Below, one piece after another: positions 18,711 through 27,109 of a stretch of DNA of 64,000 bases. This DNA comes from Pacificibacter marinus (GTDB lineage: Bacteria; Pseudomonadota; Alphaproteobacteria; Rhodobacterales; Rhodobacteraceae): positions 62,001 through 126,000 of the forward strand of contig NZ_JAHKPK010000062.1 of NCBI RefSeq assembly GCF_018860665.1, in the 5' to 3' direction. How positions within the stretch are numbered: position 1 is the first letter of the stretch; each line of letters opens with the position of its first letter. The notes beneath the pieces are model-generated. The model saw only the letters and a program-made list of their open reading frames with translations. It did no database searches and had not been told where the DNA came from. The translations under genes were made by a program, and so were the position numbers.

Positions 18711-19541
18711 ATGGCACGTATGACATCAACACGTCGCAAGATCATTACGACCGCCGTGGCATGGGCTATCGGCTTAGTGATCTTCTTTCCAATCTTCTGG
18801 ACCATTCTCACCAGTTTCAAAACCGAAGCTCAGGCGATCAACGACCCGCCTTTGTTTTTCAACTTTGACTGGACGCTGGAAAACTATATTTCGGTTCAAG
18901 AGCGATCTGATTATCTTCGTTTCTTGTGGAACTCGGTGGCCATTGCTGGCGGATCAACTCTGCTTGGCACCTTGATAGCCATACCTGCAGCATGGTCCAT
19001 GGCCTTTGTACCTTCTGTTCGCACGAAAGATATCCTTCTGTGGATGTTATCAACGAAGATGCTTCCTGCGGTTGGCGTTCTCTACCCGATCTCGTTGATT
19101 TTTGTTCAGTTCAATCTGCTGGACACAAAGCTCGGTCTGATTGTGGTGCTTATGCTGATCAACCTGCCGATCATTGTATGGATGCTTTACACATATTTCC
19201 GCGAGATTCCGGGGGAAATTCTTGAGGCCGCACGTATGGACGGCGCGAAATTGCGCCAAGAGCTTTTTTATGTGCTCACGCCTATGGCCATTCCTGGCAT
19301 CGCGTCGACCTTGTTGCTCAACTTCATTCTGGCTTGGAACGAAGCCTTTTGGACGCTCAATCTGACTGCCGCCAAAGCGGCGCCTTTGACAGCCTTTATT
19401 GCCAGCTATTCTAGCCCTGAAGGTCTGTTCTTCGCGAAGCTCAGTGCGGCCTCTACAATGGCGATCGCTCCAATTCTCATCCTTGGCTGGTTCAGCCAGA
19501 AACAACTTGTCCGCGGCCTGACTTTTGGCGCGGTGAAATAA
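18711..19541 (+). CDS. polyol ABC transporter permease (SmoG-like)
   Basis: A 276-residue MalG/SmoG-type permease with about six membrane segments; the first is IITTAVAWAIGLVIFFPIFW and the EAA loop reads EAARMDGAKLRQELFYVLTP. It starts 13 bases after the first permease with SD AGGGGC. It forms the translocation pore with the preceding protein, energised by the ATPase encoded next. Confidence 0.92.
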   Translation: MARMTSTRRKIITTAVAWAIGLVIFFPIFWTILTSFKTEAQAINDPPLFFNFDWTLENYISVQERSDYLRFLWNSVAIAGGSTLLGTLIAIPAAWSMAFVPSVRTKDILLWMLSTKMLPAVGVLYPISLIFVQFNLLDTKLGLIVVLMLINLPIIVWMLYTYFREIPGEILEAARMDGAKLRQELFYVLTPMAIPGIASTLLLNFILAWNEAFWTLNLTAAKAAPLTAFIASYSSPEGLFFAKLSAASTMAIAPILILGWFSQKQLVRGLTFGAVK

Positions 19542-19553
19542 GGAACCTTGCTC

Positions 19554-20558
19554 ATGGGACAAATCGAACTCAAACAAGTGACCAAAAGCTTTGGCAATAC
19601 CCAAGTCATTCCGCCACTTGATCTCACCATTCACGAAGGTGAATTCACAGTCTTCGTCGGACCATCTGGTTGCGGCAAGTCAACCTTGCTGCGTTTGATT
19701 GCAGGATTGGAAGACATCTCGTCTGGCCATATCGAAATTGACGGCACGGATGCGACGTCATTGGTGCCTGCCAAACGCGGGCTGGCGATGGTGTTCCAAT
19801 CTTATGCGCTTTACCCGCATATGTCGGTGCGCAAAAATATCGCATTCCCGTTGAAAATGGCGAAGATGGATCAGGCTGAAATCGACAAACGCGTCAATGC
19901 GGCTGCCGAAGTTCTGAACCTGAAAGACTACATCGATCGTCGCCCAGGTCAGTTGTCTGGTGGTCAACGCCAGCGTGTTGCCATTGGCCGTGCGATTGTA
20001 CGTGAACCTTCAGCTTTCTTGTTCGACGAACCGTTGTCAAATCTTGATGCGGCTTTGCGTGTGGGCATGCGTTTGGAAATTTCCGAACTGCACAAACGCC
20101 TGAAAACTACGATGGTTTACGTGACACACGATCAGGTTGAAGCCATGACAATGGCCGACAAAATTGTGGTTCTGCAAGCCGGTGTGATCGAACAGATCGG
20201 CAGTCCGCTTGAGTTGTATCGCACGCCGCGCAATGTCTTTGTTGCTGGCTTTATTGGGTCACCTAAAATGAACCTGATCACAGGTGAAGAGGCGGCCAAA
20301 TACGACGCGCATACAATCGGCGTGCGCCCTGAACACATCGATGTTGTTGATGGCGAAGGTGAATGGAACGGAACTGTTGGCGTGGCTGAACACCTCGGTT
20401 CTGATACATTTTTCCATATTCATAACACAGGCTTAGGTGAAATGTTGACGGTCCGTGCCATTGGGGATGTTAGCCTCAAACACGGTGATAAAATTGGATT
20501 GAATCCGCGTAAAAATGAAATGCATCGGTTTGATGCCGCGGGTCTAAGGATTGCGTGA
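19554..20558 (+). CDS. polyol ABC transporter ATP-binding protein (SmoK/UgpC-like)
   Basis: A 334-residue carbohydrate-uptake ATPase. Walker [10 protein letters not shown] spans residues 36-44, the signature is [15 protein letters not shown], Walker B is [12 protein letters not shown], the H-loop is YVTHDQ, and a C-terminal TOBE-like regulatory domain ([10 protein letters not shown]) follows. ATG 19554 fits the SD AAGGA better than the TTG six bases upstream. Its stop ends one base before the dehydrogenase start. Confidence 0.93.
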   Translation: MGQIELKQVTKSFGNTQVIPPLDLTIHEGEFTVFVGPSGCGKSTLLRLIAGLEDISSGHIEIDGTDATSLVPAKRGLAMVFQSYALYPHMSVRKNIAFPLKMAKMDQAEIDKRVNAAAEVLNLKDYIDRRPGQLSGGQRQRVAIGRAIVREPSAFLFDEPLSNLDAALRVGMRLEISELHKRLKTTMVYVTHDQVEAMTMADKIVVLQAGVIEQIGSPLELYRTPRNVFVAGFIGSPKMNLITGEEAAKYDAHTIGVRPEHIDVVDGEGEWNGTVGVAEHLGSDTFFHIHNTGLGEMLTVRAIGDVSLKHGDKIGLNPRKNEMHRFDAAGLRIA

Positions 20559-20559
20559 A

Positions 20560-22059
20560 ATGAAGCTCAATAATGCCAACCTCGACGATCTTCCTAAAGA
20601 CGTCTTGCGTCCAAACTATGATCGCAACGCCCTCACGCCGGGCATTGTCCACATCGGGGTCGGTAACTTTCACCGTGCGCATCAGTCGTGGTATTTGCAT
20701 CGGCTGATGCAGCAAGGTGAGGCGCTCGATTGGGCTATCGTTGGCGCGGGGGTTCGGTCTTATGACGCCGATATGCGCGCACGACTTGCAGCGCAGGACT
20801 ATATGACGACTTTGATCGAATTGTCTCCACAAGGGCAATCGATGGAAGTGGTTGGTTCGATGATTGATTACGTGCAGATCGAAGATGGCAACGGGGCGTT
20901 GATCAACCGGATGGCGCAGCCTGACATTCGTATTGTCGCGCTCACGGTCACCGAAAGTGGCTATTATATCGATCCCGTCACCCAAGCCTTTGATACCGCA
21001 CATCCCGATATCGCTTATGATGCGGAGCACCCTGACGCCCCGCGCACGGCATTTGGAGCGATGGTTGCAGCTTTGAAAATGCGCCGCACTGCAGGCACAG
21101 GTCCGTTTACGGCGCAAAGCTGTGACAATCTACAAGGCAATGGCGATGTTTTGCGTCAAACCATTATTGGCCTTGCGCGCCTTCAGGACCCTGATTTGGC
21201 CGATTGGATTGGAGAAAGTTGTAGCTTCCCGAATTCGATGGTCGATTCTATTGTGCCGTCCACTGGACCTGCTTTGATTGAGGCCGCGCGCGCAGCGGGC
21301 GTTGATGACACAGCTCCTGTGAGCCATGAAAATTTCCGTCAATGGGTGATAGAAGACGATTTTTGTGCTGGTCGCCCCGCGTGGGAAAAGGTTGGCGTGA
21401 CCTTTACAGATAACGTGCATGCCTTTGAGACGATGAAAATTCGCATCCTGAATGCGGGTCATCAAGTTATCGCCAATGTGGCAGAGGTTCTATCGGTTGA
21501 GACGATTTCTGACTGTATGGAGCATCCGCTGATCGCTGGGTTGTTCGAAAAAGTTGCCCTAGACGAGGTTGTTCCGCATGTCGAGGCCGTTCCTGACATG
21601 ACGCCAGAGAACTATGTCACTTTGATCAAGTCTCGTTTTTCAAATTCAAAAATCCGCGATACGACTCGTCGCGTGGCTTATGACGGCAGTGCGCGCCACC
21701 CCGGTTTTGTTTTGCCATTGGTGCGCAAAGCCATCGACAAGGGCACACCGCTAGACGGCTTTGCCTTGGTCGAGGCCGCTTGGGCACGCATGTGTCAGGG
21801 CACACGTGAGGACGGCAGCCAGATTGAGCCGAACGATCCAATGTGGGACGCACTTCATGCGACGGCTGAAGTCGCGCGCTTGCGCCCGCAGGCTTGGCTT
21901 GATCAACAGTCAATCTATGGTGATTTGGCGCAAAACCCTGCATTTGCAGCGGCTTTCGATCATTGGTTGGGCATGATTTGGAACGATGGACTGAGCGCGG
22001 CTTTGGCAGCCTATTGTGAGGTCTCTGACGCCGGAGATTGTGATGGCCTAAGAGCATGA
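20560..22059 (+). CDS. mtlK: mannitol dehydrogenase family polyol dehydrogenase
   Basis: A 499-residue long-chain polyol dehydrogenase. The N-terminal NAD-binding region contains IVHIGVGNFHRAHQSWY, and the catalytic-domain signature MKIRILNAGHQ carries the conserved catalytic lysine region. Members oxidise mannitol, sorbitol or arabitol to the ketose. ATG 20560 is one base after the ATPase stop with SD TAAGGA at 20545-20550. Its TGA overlaps the kinase ATG. It is placed to oxidise the polyol brought in by the ABC importer; mannitol giving fructose is the usual case. Confidence 0.88.
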   Translation: MKLNNANLDDLPKDVLRPNYDRNALTPGIVHIGVGNFHRAHQSWYLHRLMQQGEALDWAIVGAGVRSYDADMRARLAAQDYMTTLIELSPQGQSMEVVGSMIDYVQIEDGNGALINRMAQPDIRIVALTVTESGYYIDPVTQAFDTAHPDIAYDAEHPDAPRTAFGAMVAALKMRRTAGTGPFTAQSCDNLQGNGDVLRQTIIGLARLQDPDLADWIGESCSFPNSMVDSIVPSTGPALIEAARAAGVDDTAPVSHENFRQWVIEDDFCAGRPAWEKVGVTFTDNVHAFETMKIRILNAGHQVIANVAEVLSVETISDCMEHPLIAGLFEKVALDEVVPHVEAVPDMTPENYVTLIKSRFSNSKIRDTTRRVAYDGSARHPGFVLPLVRKAIDKGTPLDGFALVEAAWARMCQGTREDGSQIEPNDPMWDALHATAEVARLRPQAWLDQQSIYGDLAQNPAFAAAFDHWLGMIWNDGLSAALAAYCEVSDAGDCDGLRA

Positions 22060-22712
22060 CGACCTTTCAGGCTGATGTTGAAGCTGTTTGTGCCATGGCG
22101 CGCGCAGGATCGACTGATAGCGGCAGAACCGTGATCGGTATCGCAGGTCCGCCCGCGTCAGGAAAATCAACTTTGGCCGAAGCTGTTGTCACTGCGTTGA
22201 ATGATGCGGCCAAGGGGGATGTCCCGTTGGCCGCACTCGTGCCTATGGATGGCTACCATCTAGATAATGCTATCTTGAAGGCCAAAGGGCTTTTTGACCG
22301 TAAAGGTGCACCAGAAACATTTGATGCGCATGGGTTCTGTGCCGCTCTTGGCCGTTTGCGAGATCAATCCCACGAGCTGTTCTTTCCGCGGTTTGATCGC
22401 GGAATAGATATGTCGGTTGCGGGGGCACTTTCCATCCATCCCCAAACGCCCATTGTCGTGGTCGAGGGCAATTACCTTTTGCTCGAATCCGCCCCTTGGT
22501 CGTCGTTGAAAGATCTCTTTTCTGCGACTGTTTTTGTCTCTCCGGCACGTGAGGTCTTGCGTGCCAGGTTGCTGCAACGCTGGATTGATCATGGACATTC
22601 GCCTGAGGCTGCATTGCAACGCGCCAGCGGCAACGATCTGCCCAATGCTGAACGCATTTTGGATGAAAGCGTGGCGGCTGATTTGATCTTGCATCAAAGC
22701 GATCTTGATTGA
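22056..22712 (+). CDS. P-loop kinase, candidate fructokinase/ketose kinase of the polyol operon
   Basis: A 218-residue protein of the uridine kinase/pantothenate kinase-like P-loop group. Walker A GPPASGKST spans residues 31-39, then PMDGYHLD and VVEGNYLLL with a C-terminal lid region. It is not a PfkB or ROK fructokinase. The ATGA overlap with the dehydrogenase means it belongs to the polyol operon, so I infer that it phosphorylates the ketose product. Family members are usually annotated only as nucleoside/nucleotide kinase-like. Confidence 0.7.
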   Translation: MTTFQADVEAVCAMARAGSTDSGRTVIGIAGPPASGKSTLAEAVVTALNDAAKGDVPLAALVPMDGYHLDNAILKAKGLFDRKGAPETFDAHGFCAALGRLRDQSHELFFPRFDRGIDMSVAGALSIHPQTPIVVVEGNYLLLESAPWSSLKDLFSATVFVSPAREVLRARLLQRWIDHGHSPEAALQRASGNDLPNAERILDESVAADLILHQSDLD

Positions 22713-22872
22713 GAAAGATCATCAAAGACGCAGGAATGTCGAGACATACGTGTCAACATAATCCGCTAAACTGGCTGAGATCGCACCATAGTGCTCAAGC
22801 GCTTCAATTTCACTAAAATGGAAAAATGTAGCTGAAAATGGAACGACTATGCGTCCCTTTCCAAAAGGGGTT

Positions 22873-22948
<76 letters not shown>

Positions 22949-22984
22949 TGAAACCAGTGCATTCCGCGCTAAATTGGCGGGTCT

Positions 22985-23009
22985 GCGGCGGGCTATATCG
23001 CCCTGCCGC
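22985..23009 (-). terminator. strong hairpin after the TIGR02300 gene
   Basis: GCGGCGGGC (22985-22993) pairs with GCCCTGCCGC (23000-23009) with one bulged base around a six-base loop. It lies between the minus-strand TIGR02300 gene and tRNA-Ala. There is no U-tract, so it could be a factor-dependent terminator or an RNA 3' end. Confidence 0.35.
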
Positions 23010-23065
23010 GTTAGGTATTGCGACTCAGCTTGGAGTTCAAGCAAAAAGTCGACTTAGACGCGATT

Positions 23066-23377
23066 TTACTCGTCGTCGTCCGAGGCAACGTCAGCGATTT
23101 CATCGAGTGAAACGTTGTCGTCATCGTCGTCTTCTAGCAAGTCATCATCGATATCGATGTCTTCATCGTCATCGACGACCAACAGCTCGTCCACTTCATC
23201 GACTTCATCTTCGACAGGCGCTTTTTTCTCGGCTGCTTCAACGCGCGATTTATTGTTCGCGTCAAAGGTCACCACTTCGCCAGTGTATGGCGAAACAATT
23301 GGGTCCTTGTTGAGGTCGAAAAATCGTTTACCGCTTGTGGGGCAGAGGCGCTTTACGCCCCATTCTTCTTTGGGCAT
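23066..23377 (-). CDS. TIGR02300 family protein with acidic tail
   Basis: A 103-residue conserved alphaproteobacterial protein. The first half carries the family signature WGVKRLCPTSGKRFFDLNKDP and the YTGEVV stretch. The second half is an unbroken acidic low-complexity tail of Asp and Glu from about residue 56. Function is unknown. ATG 23377 follows the SD AAAGGGA; an in-frame upstream ATG at 23434 would overlap the divergent promoter region. The acidic tail would fit a protein- or nucleic-acid-mimic role, which is only a guess. Confidence 0.88.
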   Translation of the reverse strand: MPKEEWGVKRLCPTSGKRFFDLNKDPIVSPYTGEVVTFDANNKSRVEAAEKKAPVEDEVDEVDELLVVDDDEDIDIDDDLLEDDDDDNVSLDEIADVASDDDE

Positions 23378-23569
23378 GACAATCCCTTTCGTCGTGTCGT
23401 TCCATTTCGGAGATGACGCGCCATGCCATATCAATTGGGGCGTGTCAAAGGCTTTTCGGGTTTCAAGGTGTTTTGGGTGTGGTCTGTTGGCTTGCGCGCA
23501 GGTATTCTTGGGCGAAGGCCCACATCAGGGCTTGGCACACCCCTTAGCCCCTCAGACAGGCGCGCGACA

Positions 23570-24283
23570 ATGGATCAAGCAATCTTAGATGGCGACCCCC
23601 CTGTATCCGTCGTGTTGCGACGCTCGGCGCGCGCACGCAGGCTGTCTTTAAGGGTGTCGCGTTTGGACGGGCGTGTGACGCTGTCTTTGCCTCCGCGCGC
23701 CAGCGAACGGGCGGCGATGGCTTTTTTACGCGAGAAAGAAAGTTGGATTCGCGACAATCTAGAACAGCTGCCTGTGGGACGTGTCGCCTCGATTGGATCG
23801 ACTGTGCCGTTCCTTGGTCAAGACGTGTCGGTGGTCGTGGGAACTGGACGCGCAGCCCGCCTTGAGGGGGACAGGTTGTTGGTGCCAAATGCGCCCAATA
23901 TGGTCGGTCCACGGATTGAAGCGTTCTTAAAATTGCAGGCTAAAACCTATCTGCGTGCAGCCTCTGATAAATACGCCAAAGCCTTGGACACAGATTATGC
24001 GCGTCTGACCATTAGAGACACTCGATCGCGTTGGGGGTCTTGTACCAGTGACGGCAATCTTATGTATTCTTGGCGACTCGTGATGGCGCCGATAGCTGTG
24101 CTTGATTATGTCGCCGCTCACGAGGTTGCGCATCGCTTGGAAATGAATCACTCTGACCGATTTTGGACGCATGTCGCACGGGTTTGCCCAGACTATGCGA
24201 TGCACCGTGACTGGCTGCGTACCGAGGGGCAAGTTTTGCATGCGTGGCAGTTTAAAGGCTTAGACGGTTCAAACGGCGCTTAA
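23570..24283 (+). CDS. YgjP/SprT-like zinc metallopeptidase (DUF45, M48 type)
   Basis: A 237-residue protein of the YgjP-like domain family. The zinc motif AAHEVAHRLEMNHSDRFW shows HEXXH plus a third histidine, and TRSRWGSCTSDGNLMYSWRL is the classic strand-loop signature before it. No signal peptide, so cytoplasmic. I chose ATG 23570 because the first family-like residues come right after it and longer in-frame starts (from 23423) add an unconserved leader overlapping the divergent gene. Substrates are unknown; some relatives act with restriction or DNA-repair systems, but nothing here shows that. Confidence 0.85.
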   Translation: MDQAILDGDPPVSVVLRRSARARRLSLRVSRLDGRVTLSLPPRASERAAMAFLREKESWIRDNLEQLPVGRVASIGSTVPFLGQDVSVVVGTGRAARLEGDRLLVPNAPNMVGPRIEAFLKLQAKTYLRAASDKYAKALDTDYARLTIRDTRSRWGSCTSDGNLMYSWRLVMAPIAVLDYVAAHEVAHRLEMNHSDRFWTHVARVCPDYAMHRDWLRTEGQVLHAWQFKGLDGSNGA

Positions 24284-24345
24284 TTGGTCACGCTTGACGC
24301 TTTTGAACCGGTGAAAATAATAGGGCAATTGACGTTGTCTTTCTT

Positions 24346-24355
24346 TGTGATCACA
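24346..24355. promoter_or_regulatory. TGTGATCACA palindrome upstream of the GntR gene
   Basis: An exact 10-base palindrome, nine bases before the GntR start. The same 10-mer occurs upstream of sucC (twice) and sdhC. The position over the regulator's own start suggests autoregulation. Confidence 0.65.
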
Positions 24356-24363
24356 TTGATCCA

Positions 24364-25017
24364 ATGATGATTCAAGCTCCAAAACCCAATGAAACCGCAT
24401 CGTCGGCACATGATCGCGTCTACCGGACGTTGCGCACCCAAATTATGCACGGGGAAGTGCGCCCCGGAGAATCCATGACCCTGCGCGGGATTGGCAAAAC
24501 CTTTGGGGTGTCTATGACGCCCGCGCGTGAAGCCGTGCGTCGCCTTGTGGCGGATGGCGGGCTGTCTTTGTCATCGTCGGGTCGCGTGAGTACACCCGAG
24601 CTGTCCAATGAACGCCTTGAAGAACTCGCCTCCATTCGCGCACTTATCGAACCTGAATTGGCTTCGCGGGCTTTGCCGCGGGCTCACTTGGCGTTGATTG
24701 ACCGGCTGCAGGCGATCAATGCCTCAATCGCTGAATGCGCTGCAAAGCACGATGATGTCGGCTATATCCGCACCAATCTTGAATTCCATCGCACGCTTTA
24801 TTTGCGTGCTCAAGCGCCTGCGATGTTGGCCATGACTGAAACCGTCTGGTTGCAACTGGGGCCGACCATGCGTGCTATGTATTCACGGCTTAATCGTACC
24901 GAGGTGCCCCATAATCATCGTCTTATCGTGGCCGCTTTGCGCGCTGGTGATGAACCTGGGCTGCGCCTGGCCTTGCGATCTGACGTGACGCAAGGATTGC
25001 GATTGCTCGCTGTCTGA
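24364..25017 (+). CDS. GntR family regulator (FadR/FCD type), likely TCA-cycle regulator
   Basis: A 217-residue GntR protein. The winged helix reads LRTQIMHGEVRPGESMTLRGIG then FGVSMTPAREAVRRL, and the C-terminal part is an all-helical FCD domain with ERLEELASIRALIEPELA and the metal-type EFHRTLY. The gene is close to lpd-odhB-sucA and carries a TGTGATCACA site at its own start, a motif repeated before sucC and sdhC. From established work, R. sphaeroides AkgR is a GntR activator of TCA genes; I infer this is its counterpart. A second ATG at 24367 is possible. Confidence 0.85.
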   Translation: MMIQAPKPNETASSAHDRVYRTLRTQIMHGEVRPGESMTLRGIGKTFGVSMTPAREAVRRLVADGGLSLSSSGRVSTPELSNERLEELASIRALIEPELASRALPRAHLALIDRLQAINASIAECAAKHDDVGYIRTNLEFHRTLYLRAQAPAMLAMTETVWLQLGPTMRAMYSRLNRTEVPHNHRLIVAALRAGDEPGLRLALRSDVTQGLRLLAV

Positions 25018-25067
25018 CGTGAGCGTCTTTGTTCAACGACTGTCATAAAAAATATAATGAGATCCCA

Positions 25068-25550
25068 ATGGAAAATGCACGCTTTTTAGAAATGACTGAA
25101 CTCATGACGCCGGAAATGGCGAATTTTTCTGGCAAGGTTCATGGGGGGGCTTTGTTGAAAATTCTCGACTTGGTTGCCTTTTCATGTGCCTCACGTTTTT
25201 CGGCCAAATATGCGGTGACCTTGTCTGTGGATCAGGTGGTGTTCAAGGAACCTATTCATGTGGGCGAATTGGTGCATTTTCGTGCGTCCGTAAATCATGT
25301 GGGGCGCTCATCGATGGAAATCGGTATGCGGGTCGAGGCGGAAAACATTCGCACCCGCAAAGTGCGCCACACCAACAGTTGTTACTTTACAATGATTGCG
25401 GTGAATGAAGATGGAAAACCGGTTGCAGCACCTCAGTTCCAACCGATGACAGAGCTGGACCGTCGTCGCTGGCACGCTGCTGAGTTGCGCAAGGAATTGC
25501 GCAAAGAGCACGCTGCGCGATTGCAAGAAATCTCAGAGATGAGCAAATAA
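25068..25550 (+). CDS. acyl-CoA thioesterase (hotdog fold, YciA/BACH type)
   Basis: A 160-residue single hotdog protein with FSGKVHGGALLKILDLVAF, the helix motif of acyl-CoA thioesterases, followed by VDQVVFKEPIHVGELVHF and a charged C-terminal helix rich in Lys and Glu. It hydrolyses acyl-CoA esters to free acid and CoA; chain-length preference cannot be read. ATG 25068 is preceded by GAGA; an in-frame TTG at 25029 is less likely. A bidirectional terminator follows. Confidence 0.88.
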   Translation: MENARFLEMTELMTPEMANFSGKVHGGALLKILDLVAFSCASRFSAKYAVTLSVDQVVFKEPIHVGELVHFRASVNHVGRSSMEIGMRVEAENIRTRKVRHTNSCYFTMIAVNEDGKPVAAPQFQPMTELDRRRWHAAELRKELRKEHAARLQEISEMSK

Positions 25551-25567
25551 AACACAGCTCTAAACGC

Positions 25568-25594
25568 AAAAAAGGCGCCGCTTGGGCGCCTTTT
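25568..25594. terminator. bidirectional terminator between thioesterase and lpd
   Basis: AAAAGGCGCC (25570-25579) pairs perfectly with GGCGCCTTTT (25585-25594) around GCTTG. A and T runs on the two sides allow Rho-independent termination in both directions, between convergent genes. Confidence 0.88.
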
Positions 25595-25614
25595 CATATT
25601 GTCATAAGTCGATT

Positions 25615-27009
25615 TTACGCGTGGATCGCGCCATCGCCCAAGGCCAGTGCGGCTTCGCGCACGGCTTCGGAATAGGTTGGGTGCGCGTGGCATGTCATCG
25701 CAACATCCTGCGCCGAGCCGCCGTATTCCATCGCAACGCAAATCTCATGAATCATGTCGCCAGCTGATGGTCCGATGATGGCAGCGCCCAGCAAGCGGTC
25801 AGTGTCCGCATCCGCAATAAGTTTCACGAAACCGTCGCCTTGGAACACAGCCTTCGCACGGGCGTTGCCCATGAATGAAAATTTGCCGACTTTGATCTTG
25901 CGACCTTCGGCTTTAAGCGCCGCTTCGGTTTTGCCAACAGTTGCGACCTCTGGCGATGTGTAGATCACGCCGGGGATGACGTCGTAGTTCACGTGGCCAT
26001 GTTTGCCCGCGAGAACTTCTGCGACGGCCATGCCTTCGTCTTCAGCTTTGTGTGCCAGCATAGGTCCGACGATAGCGTCACCGATGGCATAGATGCCAGA
26101 AACGTTTGTGGCCCAATGTGCGTCGGTTTTCACCTGACCGCGCTCTGTGAATTCAACGCCAGCTTCCGCTAAGCCAAGACCATCTGTAAAGGCTTTGCGA
26201 CCTGTGGCAACAAGAACGACATCTGCGTCAAGCACGTGCTCTGACTCGTCTTTCTTGAGTTTGTAAGACACTTTGGCTTTGGTTTTATTGGCTTCAACAC
26301 CTTGAACAGCCGCGCCCATGATGAATTGCAGGCCTTGTTTTTCAAGCAATTTCTTAAACGTGCGCTGGACGTCTGCGTCCATGCCGGGGGTGATTGCGTC
26401 CATGTATTCCACAACGGTCACCTCGGTGCCAAGACGTGCGTAAACTGAGCCAAGCTCAAGCCCGATAACGCCCGCGCCGATCACTGTCATTTTCTTAGGC
26501 ACTTTTGGCAATTCAAGCGCACCTGTGCTGTCGACCACAACGCCTGCGTCATTGTCGACGGTGATGCCAGGCAATGAGGACGGAACCGAGCCTGTCGCGA
26601 CAACAATGTTTTTCGCCTCATGTACCTCGTCGCCGACTTTCACTTTGCCCGCCGCAGGGACAGAGGCCCAACCTTTGATCCAGTCGATTTTGTTCTTTTT
26701 GAACAAGAATTCGATGCCGCCAGTGTTTTGGCCAACAACGTCATCTTTATAGGCTTTCATCTGGTTCCAGTCGACCGATGGCGATTTGCCTTTGAGGCCC
26801 ATCTTGGCAAAGTTGTGCTCTGCTTCGTGCAGATGATGCGTCGCGTTGAGCAGCGCTTTGGACGGGATACAGCCCACGTTAAGGCAAGTACCGCCAAGTG
26901 TCTCGCGGCCTTCAACCACGGCCGTTTTCAGACCGAGCTGCGCACAGCGGATTGCAGAAACATAGCCGCCAGGGCCAGCACCGATGATGATTACGTCGTA
27001 GGAAGCCAT
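25615..27009 (-). CDS. lpdA: dihydrolipoyl dehydrogenase (E3)
   Basis: A 464-residue flavoprotein disulfide reductase. The FAD-binding GAGPGGYV is at the N-terminus, the redox pair is Cys42 and Cys47 in [16 protein letters not shown] binding is at [12 protein letters not shown], and the C-terminal acid-base pair is His443 and Glu448. It reoxidises lipoyl groups of E2 using NAD. A good SD AGGAGA lies before the ATG. It is downstream of odhB on the same strand, but a terminator-like hairpin lies in the 100-base gap, so it may also have its own promoter, allowing sharing with other 2-oxoacid dehydrogenases. Confidence 0.97.
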   Translation of the reverse strand: MASYDVIIIGAGPGGYVSAIRCAQLGLKTAVVEGRETLGGTCLNVGCIPSKALLNATHHLHEAEHNFAKMGLKGKSPSVDWNQMKAYKDDVVGQNTGGIEFLFKKNKIDWIKGWASVPAAGKVKVGDEVHEAKNIVVATGSVPSSLPGITVDNDAGVVVDSTGALELPKVPKKMTVIGAGVIGLELGSVYARLGTEVTVVEYMDAITPGMDADVQRTFKKLLEKQGLQFIMGAAVQGVEANKTKAKVSYKLKKDESEHVLDADVVLVATGRKAFTDGLGLAEAGVEFTERGQVKTDAHWATNVSGIYAIGDAIVGPMLAHKAEDEGMAVAEVLAGKHGHVNYDVIPGVIYTSPEVATVGKTEAALKAEGRKIKVGKFSFMGNARAKAVFQGDGFVKLIADADTDRLLGAAIIGPSAGDMIHEICVAMEYGGSAQDVAMTCHAHPTYSEAVREAALALGDGAIHA

Positions 27010-27072
27010 TATGGTTTCTCCTAGATAATGGGGAGCGCAAGTCTCAACCCATAAAGTTAGAAAAATGAGTTT

Positions 27073-27102
27073 AGAAAAGTCGGGCGGACCGAAGCCCGCC
27101 CG
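27073..27102 (-). terminator. terminator between odhB and lpdA
   Basis: CGGGCGG (27081-27087) pairs with CCGCCCG (27096-27102). On the minus strand the stem is followed by ACTTTTCTAAAC, a short U-rich tail. It would partly end sucC-to-odhB transcripts before lpdA. Confidence 0.65.
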
Positions 27103-27109
27103 TCTGATT

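Noticed and set aside
19050-19634. 194-codon minus-strand frame across the permease and ATPase genes
   Set aside because: Opposes two confident ABC transporter genes and crosses their boundary; no SD or domain.
22713-22872. A small gene between the polyol kinase and tRNA-Ala
   Set aside because: No frame with an SD and codon bias; the stretch carries only short uncharacteristic sequence.
23115-23588. Open frame beginning with a long serine run
   Set aside because: It is the reverse complement of the Asp/Glu tail of the TIGR02300 gene; low complexity from codon bias, not a gene.
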